Assembly (NCBI GenBank): GCA_002342035.1
Contig: DDPE01000011.1
Span: 1-48,297 of the forward strand
Source: Asticcacaulis sp. UBA2476
Lineage (GTDB): Bacteria; Pseudomonadota; Alphaproteobacteria; Caulobacterales; Caulobacteraceae
Direction of reading: 5' to 3'
DNA: 48,297 nt
In this document: in pieces, positions 16,167 to 23,777 of the stretch
How positions within the stretch are numbered: position 1 is the first letter of the stretch
Layout: every line of letters starts with the position of its first letter
Notes under the pieces: generated by a model
What the model was told of the DNA's origin: nothing
The model's input: only the letters and a program-made list of their open reading frames with translations
Database searches by the model: none
Translations under genes and position numbers: made by a program

Positions 16167-16550
16167 GCTTGTCCCCGATATTTATATCTATGCCTTGTGA
16201 AGGATGGCGTCAAAAGCTACGAATTTGCAACATTCATTTTCTGAAAAATCGTCCAATTTAATATAATATATTGAAATTAATGCGTAAAAATGTGGGTGAG
16301 ATGCGTAAGTCCGCAATGTTCAAAAAGAATATATCAAAATAAATACCAATATAGACCAAAAAGTCATTTTTAGCTTGATATCAGCGTGAAAACGCGAAAG
16401 ACTTCCATCGGGCGCGCCGCAGGACATGTCGGCGTGGTCTAACCTTAAAAGGCTTTCCTTCCCTCGGTAAGCCGACTTCCGGAGCGCGCTCCCTGTGGTA
16501 TGGTCGCGGCGCGCTCCGTTTTTACAAATTTGGGGCAACGGGAGCGGATC
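16160..16550. other. Divergent promoter region between chitinase and hexosaminidase 2
   Basis: A 391-bp region without a convincing gene. Its left half is very AT-rich and holds an ATACCAAT motif at 16343-16350 (candidate operator site 4). The right half (about 16390-16520) turns GC-rich and structured, and ends in a strong intrinsic terminator only 28 bp before the hexosaminidase 2 start. This could be a regulated leader or a small RNA gene. Confidence 0.45.
16480..16523 (+). terminator. Intrinsic terminator/attenuator in hexosaminidase 2 leader
   Basis: CGGAGCGCGC (16480-16489) pairs with GCGCGCTCCG (16509-16518), giving a 10-bp stem followed by TTTTT. The left arm also belongs to the self-complementary GGAGCGCGCTCC (16481-16492), which could form a competing fold. 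It lies just before the ribosome binding site of the downstream gene, in the same direction. Confidence 0.65.
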
Positions 16551-19115
16551 ATGAAAACATGGCTATTGGCAGGGGTTGCGGCGGCGATGATGAGTGGGGC
16601 GGCATGGGCGCAAGGAGCGCCTGTGAAGCTCTCGCAAGGCGAACTGGATCGCTTCGCGGCCGACCTTGGCTATCGCTACGCCATTCAGGATAATAAACCG
16701 GCCTGTCCGCAGGGCGGCAATGGCTGTTTCTTGTCGGAGATTGAGGTGCGTTTGCCGCAAACCCTGCCGGAGGATCTGGCGGCGGGGCGGTTCATGCTTT
16801 ATGCCAGTTTCGTCACGCGCCTACTCAATATCGACAGCGACCTGTTCGATCTCAAATTCATCAACGGCGATCTCTATACCCTGACGCCCAAGCCCGGTGT
16901 GACGCTGAAAGCCGGACAAACGATCAAAATCAAGGTCTGGGGCGAGGGGCAGTTTTATTCGGCCTATTACCCGATGCCCAATGTCTATGCGGTGTCGGGC
17001 GATCTGAAAGCGGCAACCCTTGCGGCGACAAAGGCGGTGGTCGATCCTGAAACCGGGCTGGAAAGCCTGCAGTTTGTGGCGCCGATGACCGATGAGGCAA
17101 AACTTGGCACCAAACATGCCGATGATCTGACCCAGTGGCTGACTCCGGAGCGGGCCTTCGCGCAGAACGCGGCGCGCTCGGTGGTGCAGGCCAAGCCCGA
17201 AATAGTCATCCTGCCGACACCGACCAAGGTTACCTGGCCCAAAGGGGCGGTGGTTGATCTGTCTGCTGGGGTTACGCTAACTCTCAAGGGGGTTGATCAG
17301 GCACAGGTTCAGGTCGCGTTAGATGACCTCAAAGACGCCGGGGTGGCGGGCTTTACGTCCGGCCCGAAAGTGACGGTAAACGTCGATACCAAATCGGGTA
17401 TCGCGCCGGAAGGCTATCGGCTGAGGATCGAAAAAGGGGCGGTCACGATCACCGCATCCGATGCCGCAGGGGCGGCTTACGGCCTGACCTCGCTGGCTCA
17501 ACAGGCGGCCCATGACAAGGGCAAACTCAAGCCGATGCTGATCGAAGATGCCCCGCGTCTGCCGTTCCGCGGTCTGCATGTCGATGTGGCGCGTAATTTC
17601 CACTCTAAGGCCGAAATGCTGAAAATCATCGACCAGATGGCGGCATATAAGCTGAATAAGCTGCATTTCCATCTGGGCGAGGACGAAGGCTGGCGCGTTG
17701 AGATCAAGGCCCTGCCGGAACTGGCGACCGTTGGCGGCACGCGCTGCCATGACCCGAATGAGGACGTTTGCCTTTTGCCGCAACTGGGGGCCGGGCCGGA
17801 TGCGGATACGCCAGTCAATGGATACTACAGCCAAGCTGATTACATCGAAATTCTAAACCACGCTAAGGCACGCCATATCGAGGTTATTCCATCCTTTGAC
17901 ATGCCGGGACATTCGCGCGCGGCGGTGCGGTCAATGGAGGCACGCTATCGCCGCCTGATGGCCGAGGGCAAACCGGATGAGGCCAGTCTTTACCGGCTGG
18001 TCGAGCCCGAAGACACCACGGTTTACGACAGCATCCAGCACTATAATGACAACACGCTCAATGTCTGTATCCCCGCGACCTACCGTTTTCTGGACACGGT
18101 GATTGATGAAGTGGCAGCCATGCACGCCGCCGCCGGTGTGCCGCTCATCAAATATCATATCGGCGCTGATGAAACGGCCGGGGCATGGTCTAAGTCTCCG
18201 GCCTGTCAAAAGCTGATGGCGGCGGAAAAGCTGGAGGCCAAACAACTGTCGGCCTATTTTATCGAAAAGGTCTCAAACCGTCTGGCCGAACGCGGCATCG
18301 AGGCCGCCGGCTGGAGCGACGGCATGGGTCATACCGATGCCGCCAGGATGCCCAAAGCCGTGCAGTCCAATATCTGGAGCGGCCTGTTTACGGGTGCTGC
18401 GGCTGAGGCCCACAATCATGCAAATCGCGGCTGGGATGTGGTGATTTCAATCCCCGACACCTTCTATTTCGATATCCCCCAAAGTGTTGATCCGATGGAG
18501 CGAGGCTACGACTGGCCGTCACGGGTGACCGATACCTATGAGGTGTTCAGCTTTATCCCTGAAAATATCCCGGCCAATGCCTCGTGGCTCAAGACTATCA
18601 GGCACCAACCCGGCAAGATCGAGGATGCGACCCCGCTCAAGGCCGGTCTGACATTCAAGGGCCTGCAAGGGCAGTTGTGGTCGGAAACCGTGCGCAGCGA
18701 TGCCCAAGTTGATTACATGCTGTTCCCGCGCGTGCTGGGTCTGGCCGAGCGTGCGTGGCACAAGTCAGCGTGGGAACCGGCCTATAAGGCGGGCGAAACC
18801 TACACCTATGATGACGGTAAGGTTGATCGGGTAGCCCAAGCCAAAGACTGGCAGACCTTTCGCGATAAGATGCCGGTGCATTTGGCAGCCCTTGAGGCAG
18901 CCGGTGTCGAATACAGGATCGCGCCACCGGGGGCGCGGATCGTAGGCGGCAAACTGGAGGTCAACACCGAGTTTGCCCATCCGGTTGAATACCGTATGGC
19001 GGGCGGGGCATGGCAGAGCTACACCGGGCCGGTGGCTGTGATGGGTGTGGTCGAAGTCCGTGCGCGGACGTTTGACGGCAAACGCGCCGGACGCTCATCA
19101 AAGGTGGGGGAATAA
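16551..19115 (+). CDS. GH20 beta-N-acetylhexosaminidase 2 (chitobiase type)
   Basis: An 854-residue chitobiase-like enzyme. ATG 16551 follows GGAGCGG and opens a signal peptide ending AAWAQG (about residue 22); an upstream GTG at 16500 is rejected. Domains in order are: CHB_HEX-type N-terminal sugar-binding domain (about 25-190, with GGNGCF and YPMPNVY), GH20b (about 215-335), and the TIM barrel from 340 with HFHLGEDEGWRVEIK, PSFDMPGHSRA and HIGADE (536-541). Asp540-Glu541 are catalytic, matching the Serratia chitobiase numbering closely. A C-terminal Ig-like domain follows (YRMAGGAWQSYTGPV). It should split chitobiose to GlcNAc. A GH16 gene starts 1 nt after the stop. Confidence 0.93.
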   Translation: MKTWLLAGVAAAMMSGAAWAQGAPVKLSQGELDRFAADLGYRYAIQDNKPACPQGGNGCFLSEIEVRLPQTLPEDLAAGRFMLYASFVTRLLNIDSDLFDLKFINGDLYTLTPKPGVTLKAGQTIKIKVWGEGQFYSAYYPMPNVYAVSGDLKAATLAATKAVVDPETGLESLQFVAPMTDEAKLGTKHADDLTQWLTPERAFAQNAARSVVQAKPEIVILPTPTKVTWPKGAVVDLSAGVTLTLKGVDQAQVQVALDDLKDAGVAGFTSGPKVTVNVDTKSGIAPEGYRLRIEKGAVTITASDAAGAAYGLTSLAQQAAHDKGKLKPMLIEDAPRLPFRGLHVDVARNFHSKAEMLKIIDQMAAYKLNKLHFHLGEDEGWRVEIKALPELATVGGTRCHDPNEDVCLLPQLGAGPDADTPVNGYYSQADYIEILNHAKARHIEVIPSFDMPGHSRAAVRSMEARYRRLMAEGKPDEASLYRLVEPEDTTVYDSIQHYNDNTLNVCIPATYRFLDTVIDEVAAMHAAAGVPLIKYHIGADETAGAWSKSPACQKLMAAEKLEAKQLSAYFIEKVSNRLAERGIEAAGWSDGMGHTDAARMPKAVQSNIWSGLFTGAAAEAHNHANRGWDVVISIPDTFYFDIPQSVDPMERGYDWPSRVTDTYEVFSFIPENIPANASWLKTIRHQPGKIEDATPLKAGLTFKGLQGQLWSETVRSDAQVDYMLFPRVLGLAERAWHKSAWEPAYKAGETYTYDDGKVDRVAQAKDWQTFRDKMPVHLAALEAAGVEYRIAPPGARIVGGKLEVNTEFAHPVEYRMAGGAWQSYTGPVAVMGVVEVRARTFDGKRAGRSSKVGE

Positions 19116-19116
19116 T

Positions 19117-19908
19117 ATGCGTATAGTGATTGCCATTGCCGCACTAATGGCTGGCACGGCTCAGGCTGAGGCACCTGCGGGTTACAAGCTGGTCTGGGCC
19201 GATGAGTTCACCGTGGACGGTTTGCCCGATCCGGCCAACTGGAGCGATGACACCCATGCCAATAAGAGCGGCTGGTATAATAATGAACTTCAGTACTATT
19301 CGGCTAACCGCCCTGAAAATGCCCGTCAGGACGGTGGCAAGCTGATCATCACCGCCCGTAAGGAACAGCTTAAAGACATGGCTGACTATGGCGGCCAAGC
19401 CTATTCATCAGCGCGATTGATTTCAAAGGGCAAGCGTGCCTTTACCTATGGCTTCTTTGATATCCGCGCCAGGATGCCGTGCGGCAAAGGCACTTGGCCC
19501 GCGATCTGGATGTTGGGGGAAACCGCGGGCTGGCCTGATGGCGGCGAAATCGACATCATGGAGCATGTGGGCAAAGACCCTGAGACTATTCACGGCACCG
19601 TTCATAACCGTTCGACCGCCGGTACGTTCGGCAAAGGCAGCAGTATTCACATGCCGGATGCCTGCTCGGCCTTTCATGATTACCAGATCGAATGGACGGC
19701 CGATAAAATCGACTTCTTCGTTGATGGCCGCAAATACCACACTTACAAAAATGAAGGCACTGGTGCTGCCCAGTGGCCGTTCGCTAAAGCGCAGTATTTG
19801 TTGCTCAACCTGGCGATTGGTGGCGCTATGGCCGGAGAGGTCGATGACGCGGTCTTGCCGGCAGAATTTCACATCGACTATGTGCGGGTGTATCAGAAAC
19901 CCAACTAA
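19117..19908 (+). CDS. GH16 family beta-glucanase
   Basis: A 263-residue secreted glycoside hydrolase. ATG 19117 opens a short signal peptide (MRIVIAIAALMAGTAQAEA); an earlier in-frame start inside the hexosaminidase gene is rejected. Family features are LVWADEF near the N-terminus, WYNNELQYY (about 53-61), and the catalytic motif GEIDIMEHVG with nucleophile Glu144, Asp146 and acid/base Glu149. The bulged ExDxxxE-type spacing and laminarinase-like framing point to endo-beta-1,3-glucanase activity, though specificity within GH16 is uncertain. It is directly downstream of hexosaminidase 2, pairing glucan and chitin degradation as needed for fungal cell walls. It overlaps the convergent DUF6445 gene by 4 bp. 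Confidence 0.9.
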   Translation: MRIVIAIAALMAGTAQAEAPAGYKLVWADEFTVDGLPDPANWSDDTHANKSGWYNNELQYYSANRPENARQDGGKLIITARKEQLKDMADYGGQAYSSARLISKGKRAFTYGFFDIRARMPCGKGTWPAIWMLGETAGWPDGGEIDIMEHVGKDPETIHGTVHNRSTAGTFGKGSSIHMPDACSAFHDYQIEWTADKIDFFVDGRKYHTYKNEGTGAAQWPFAKAQYLLLNLAIGGAMAGEVDDAVLPAEFHIDYVRVYQKPN

Positions 19909-20597
19909 GCCCGCGTGACGAACATATTGGCAGTCAGGCGGCCCTGAACGGGATCAGCGGACAGCCTCAAAGGGTCAACTATGGCCGAGTGCAGCAGGTT
20001 AGAATTGTAGATCACCAGCCGGTTGTACTGTGCCTCGACCTTGCCTATCAGCGTGAAGTCGGCATCCGAGCTCTCAAAATAACGGCGTGGGCGGGCCTCA
20101 AGCCGGGGGAGGCCAGCGCTTATGTGACGGTTGTAGCTATCGGCATCGGCAGGCGTCAGGGTTTCCAGCCCGCTGACATTATGACGATAAAAGCCGGTAG
20201 CGCCATGCTCAGGTCCGCACAGATAGACCAGAACCGCCAAGGCGTCGCTGTCAGCCACGTCATAATGCGGAATGGTTTGCATGGGATGCAGATCGGCGGG
20301 GGCGTCGGTAACCAGCCCAAAATAACCGCTGCCACCGATAGCGGCGTCCATCGGCATGCCGTAGGCTTTGTCGAGCAGCGGGCGCACACCGGCAACGATG
20401 ACATTAGCCAGTTCAGGCGGCAGTAGGGCGTTCAGGCCGGGATAAAGCGTGGTCGGGCGTTGAAACTCAGCCACACGGGCCGCGTCCACCAGCACTTGCG
20501 GATTCAGCAGGGCGTCATCAATCACTACAATGCGCGACCGACTATGGCCGACCTCCAGCTTTTGCGGGCGGGCGTTGCGGTTGAGGCGCAGGGTCAT
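19905..20597 (-). CDS. DUF6445 family protein (2-oxoglutarate oxygenase-like)
   Basis: A 230-residue soluble protein. IPHYDVADSDALAVLVYLC around residues 109-127 gives a His-x-Asp pair on a beta-strand, and a later LLHSAIVD (about 203-210) supplies a possible distal His. This arrangement recalls the Fe(II)/2-oxoglutarate oxygenase double-stranded helix, but a metal site is inferred only. Members of this family are often encoded with tryptophan-halogenase-like genes near TonB receptors, and the halogenase array lies about 5 kb away here. Its start overlaps the MOSC gene stop by 4 nt (ATGA), so it is cotranscribed with that gene rather than with the island proper. Confidence 0.72.
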   Translation of the reverse strand: MTLRLNRNARPQKLEVGHSRSRIVVIDDALLNPQVLVDAARVAEFQRPTTLYPGLNALLPPELANVIVAGVRPLLDKAYGMPMDAAIGGSGYFGLVTDAPADLHPMQTIPHYDVADSDALAVLVYLCGPEHGATGFYRHNVSGLETLTPADADSYNRHISAGLPRLEARPRRYFESSDADFTLIGKVEAQYNRLVIYNSNLLHSAIVDPLRLSADPVQGRLTANMFVTRA

Positions 20598-21103
20598 GCC
20601 GCAGGCTCCGCGACAGGGAAGATAGCATCTCCAATCGACACGTTGCCCGCAACGATCACCCGCGCCGTGATGCCGCCGTGGCCGCGCACAGCATTATAGC
20701 CGCCTTCGCCAAAGATTTCTTCCATGCGTGAGCAGGGATGGCAGTCGCCGGTCATTTTGAGGATGGCGCTGCCGATCCGAAACTCGCGGTCCTTAAGCGC
20801 CAGCAGATTCAGGCCCGACACGACGATATTGCGGCGCAGGTCTTCAGGCGCGATCTGATCGCGGCCCAGAAAACGGGCAATGGCCAACAGGTGCTCGCTC
20901 TGGATCAGGGTCACATGGCGATTGCCGGTGGTTTTGCTGAGATAGCGGTCACCAACAATGCCATCATTGGGATTCAGTTCGATACGGTCAGGTGTCAGCA
21001 TAGCCTCGCGGCGGGCCGGACGGATGCCAATCCATTCGACGCGGCCGGGGCGCACCGGAGACAGCATCAATTGCGCCAGAGGGGATGCCGGATTAAGCGC
21101 CAT
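20594..21103 (-). CDS. MOSC domain-containing protein
   Basis: A 169-residue protein covering a single MOSC domain, the beta-rich sulfur-carrier fold related to the molybdenum-cofactor sulfurase C-terminus. Visible features are the DGIVGDRY strand (about 48-55), the HVTLIQSEHL stretch, an LRRNIVVSG motif and a GDCHPCSRMEE segment, whose two cysteines include the conserved reactive one. Such proteins handle activated sulfur or reduce N-hydroxylated compounds with molybdenum cofactor; the substrate is not readable here. It begins 2 nt after the glutathione peroxidase gene ends and overlaps the DUF6445 gene. Confidence 0.88.
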   Translation of the reverse strand: MALNPASPLAQLMLSPVRPGRVEWIGIRPARREAMLTPDRIELNPNDGIVGDRYLSKTTGNRHVTLIQSEHLLAIARFLGRDQIAPEDLRRNIVVSGLNLLALKDREFRIGSAILKMTGDCHPCSRMEEIFGEGGYNAVRGHGGITARVIVAGNVSIGDAIFPVAEPAA

Positions 21104-21105
21104 AT

Positions 21106-21648
21106 TTACGCAGTCAATTCCGCATTAATGGCGCTTTGCAAGCGTTTGTCGTCGGTGGTGACATCGGGCGAGAAGCGGCCCTTGACCTGACCATCGCGGC
21201 CGATCAGGAACTTCTCGAAATTCCACAAAACCTCACCGGGCGCAGGCGACGCCAGACCATAGGATTGAAGTTTGGCCTTCATGATCTCATCACCCGTGGT
21301 GACGGGGGCAGCCTCGGTTAAAGCGGCATAGAGCGGATGCTGATCCGCACCCTTGACGCTCAGCTTGGCAAACATCGGAAAGGTCACATCGTAGGTCAGC
21401 GCACAAAAGCTGGCGATGTCCGCTTCGGTGCCCGGTTCCTGACCCATGAAGTTGTTGGCCGGAAAACCCAGCACGACCAGCCCGTCATCCTTATGGACAC
21501 GATATAGCACCTCCAAACCCTCATACTGCGGGGTCAGACCGCATTTGGACGCGACATTGACCAGCAGTAAAACTTTGCCGGCATAGTCATTCAGGTTCGT
21601 GGGCTGGCCGTCGATGGTGGTGAGCGGAATATTGGCAATGTCGGTCAT
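21106..21648 (-). CDS. Glutathione peroxidase family protein
   Basis: A 180-residue thioredoxin-fold peroxidase. NVASKCGLTPQYEGLE carries the peroxidatic Cys at residue 36, GFPANNF has the family GFPxNQF motif with Asn in place of Gln, and WNFEKFLI carries the conserved Trp. A second cysteine in IASFCALTYDV (about 82) is where thioredoxin-dependent, non-selenium members keep a resolving Cys, so reduction by thioredoxin is likely. It has no signal peptide and acts in the cytoplasm against peroxides. It heads a tight run with the MOSC and DUF6445 genes and lies 8 nt downstream of the dGTPase-like gene. Confidence 0.93.
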   Translation of the reverse strand: MTDIANIPLTTIDGQPTNLNDYAGKVLLLVNVASKCGLTPQYEGLEVLYRVHKDDGLVVLGFPANNFMGQEPGTEADIASFCALTYDVTFPMFAKLSVKGADQHPLYAALTEAAPVTTGDEIMKAKLQSYGLASPAPGEVLWNFEKFLIGRDGQVKGRFSPDVTTDDKRLQSAINAELTA

Positions 21649-21656
21649 ACGCGTCC

Positions 21657-23003
21657 TTACAATTTATCAAACACCGACCCCATGCGCGGGCTGAACAGGC
21701 GCTCATAGGTCTTCATGAGGTGGCCATCGGTCATACCTGAAATGTGGTCGCATATGAGGCGTTTGTCACCCCCTGAGGCCGCAAATTTCTCATAAGCATC
21801 AGTGGGTAAAAAGGCCTTTGGATCACTCTCAAAGGTTTCAAATACGGCCACGACCATGTTCTGGCCTTTGAACTCTAGATGCTGAACCTGCGGGCTTTTG
21901 ATGACCTTATCGAACACAATATCCTTCAGGGCCTTAAGGAAATGATGGTGCGCCCCGGTCATGCCGGCACGATAACGCAACAGCGGTTCTTCAAACAGGC
22001 GGTTATCCTCCAGCCGGACTCTGGCCATCAGGAAGCGCACCAGAATGTTGATGAACATCTTGCGGGTATTGGAATCCGAAAATAAGCTCCGGACAAAGTG
22101 CTCATAGACATCATTTCCGCACTTATCCGGGTATTTTTCGTTGAGGTAATTCAGGAACACCGCGCAGTCGGGCTCAGTCACCGCGCGCCTGAAATCGCCC
22201 TCCCGGATAAGGCCCAAAGCGATCGCATCCTCGAAATCATGGACACCGTAAGCGATGTCATCGGCAATATCCATGATCGAACAATCAAGCGATTTGTGAC
22301 GCGTCTTGGCGTGTTTTCCGTATTTAATATCAAAGGCTTGGAATTGATTGCGATCAGCAATTGATAATGGCGACAGCGTCCATTCAACAACTTGCGTTTC
22401 GCAATCCAAGTAGGATTTGGGCGGCTCAGACGCATGGCGGTCGATGATGCGGATCGCTGACGGGCCGTCCTGAATCGTCGGGACAATTTCAGGACTGCGA
22501 GCGGCACTATAGGCCACCGGATATTTCAATACGCCCAGCAGTGACCGCCGTGTCAGATTGGCGCCGTTGGCCTTCGAGAAGTTCTCTAGTTTGGTGAGTA
22601 TACGCAGGGTCTGGCCATTGCCTTCAAAGCCGCCGTCGTTGCGCATACAATAATTCAGCGCCGTCTCTCCGCCATGTCCAAACGGTGGATGGCCGAGATC
22701 ATGAGCAAACCCCAGCGTCTGAACCAGACTGATCGGCGGCAGGTGCGGACAGGCGGGATGGTCTTTGAAAAAGGTCTGAAACTGTCGCACCAGGCCGCCG
22801 GCGATTTGGGCGACCTCCAGCGAATGGGTCAGGCGGGTGCGGTAAAAATCACTGTCGCCAAGGTTCAGGATCTGGGTCTTACCCTGCAACCGGCGGAACG
22901 AGGCTGAGTGGATGATGCGGGCATAATCGACGTCAAAGGGCGAGCGGGCATCATCGTCGGCCTTGCGCTCCGGTTTCTGCCGCGCTTCCCATACATCGTT
23001 CAT
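21657..23003 (-). CDS. dgt: Deoxyguanosinetriphosphate triphosphohydrolase-like protein
   Basis: A 448-residue HD-superfamily hydrolase that would remove triphosphate from dNTPs. Start at ATG 23003 because GGAG lies 6 nt upstream; ATG 23009 is too close to the same site and longer starts would run into the divergent gene. Conserved motifs are FRRLQGKTQI (about 36-45), RLTHSLEVAQIA with metal ligand His60, and HDLGHPPFGHGGE from His101-Asp102, completing the HD metal site; a later MDIADDIAYGVHDFEDA gives the last Asp ligand. It is a Dgt type-2 form. It is divergent from the rluA-like gene with a 73-bp shared promoter region. Confidence 0.92.
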   Translation of the reverse strand: MNDVWEARQKPERKADDDARSPFDVDYARIIHSASFRRLQGKTQILNLGDSDFYRTRLTHSLEVAQIAGGLVRQFQTFFKDHPACPHLPPISLVQTLGFAHDLGHPPFGHGGETALNYCMRNDGGFEGNGQTLRILTKLENFSKANGANLTRRSLLGVLKYPVAYSAARSPEIVPTIQDGPSAIRIIDRHASEPPKSYLDCETQVVEWTLSPLSIADRNQFQAFDIKYGKHAKTRHKSLDCSIMDIADDIAYGVHDFEDAIALGLIREGDFRRAVTEPDCAVFLNYLNEKYPDKCGNDVYEHFVRSLFSDSNTRKMFINILVRFLMARVRLEDNRLFEEPLLRYRAGMTGAHHHFLKALKDIVFDKVIKSPQVQHLEFKGQNMVVAVFETFESDPKAFLPTDAYEKFAASGGDKRLICDHISGMTDGHLMKTYERLFSPRMGSVFDKL

Positions 23004-23076
23004 GTTCATCTCCGTACCCTGCAGACTTAAAACGATTCCCGGCTTGAACGGAAATGGCGATGGGGTATGAGACACC

Positions 23077-23703
23077 ATGCCCTTACCGCCCATCATATAT
23101 AGCGATGATTATCTGGTTGTCGTAGATAAACCCACAGGCCTGCTCAGTGTGCCGGGACGCGGCGAGGCCAATCAGGACTGTGTGGCGGTGCGCGTGCAGA
23201 CGGCGTTTCCTGATGCTCTGATTGTGCATCGGCTCGATATGGCGACCTCCGGCCTGATGGTCATGGCACGCGGTAAGGTGGCTCACCGTACGCTGTCGAT
23301 GGCCTTTGAGGCACGTCAGGTTGAAAAACGCTATGTGGCGGTGGTGGCCGGGTGCATGGCCGACGATGACGGCGAAGTTGATCTGCCGTTGATCGCCGAC
23401 TGGCCCAACCGGCCGCGCCAGATGATCGACCATGATATCGGTAAGCCCAGCCTGACGCGCTACCGCGTGCTTGAGCGTTTGCCTGATCGGACGCGGGTTG
23501 AGCTTGAACCCGTAACTGGCCGGTCACATCAGTTGCGAGTGCATATGATGGCGATTGGGCATTCCATATTGGGGGATGAGTTTTATGCTTCCGATGAGGT
23601 GCGCGCCCTTAGTCCGCGTTTGCTGCTCCATGCGCAATTCTTGCGCCTGCCGCACCCAGAGGCGCAACAGCCTGTGGATTATTTCTCTGAGGTCAAGTTT
23701 TAG
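23077..23703 (+). CDS. RluA-family pseudouridine synthase
   Basis: A 208-residue rRNA/tRNA pseudouridine synthase. VVDKPTGLLSVPG opens the fold, HRLDMATSGLMV (about 51-62) holds the catalytic Asp, RYVAVVAG follows, and LEPVTGRSHQLRVHM gives the C-terminal RluA signature. The short length, lacking an S4 domain, resembles RluA (23S U746/tRNA U32) rather than RluC or RluD, but the target site cannot be fixed by eye. No clear ribosome binding site precedes ATG 23077. Confidence 0.9.
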   Translation: MPLPPIIYSDDYLVVVDKPTGLLSVPGRGEANQDCVAVRVQTAFPDALIVHRLDMATSGLMVMARGKVAHRTLSMAFEARQVEKRYVAVVAGCMADDDGEVDLPLIADWPNRPRQMIDHDIGKPSLTRYRVLERLPDRTRVELEPVTGRSHQLRVHMMAIGHSILGDEFYASDEVRALSPRLLLHAQFLRLPHPEAQQPVDYFSEVKF

Positions 23704-23777
23704 GGCGCGGCTGCCCTTAAACCTTATCCCTGCCGTGCCTATATGGCATCTGTACCCCCATGAATAAGGACATTCCC

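Noticed and set aside
16370..16523. 6S RNA, SRP RNA or tRNA in the hexosaminidase 2 leader
   Set aside because: CCTTAAAAGG and stems gave a passing likeness to 6S RNA, but the order of elements does not fit, and no tRNA arms or SRP GGAA tetraloop are present. Kept only as a possible leader or unknown small RNA.
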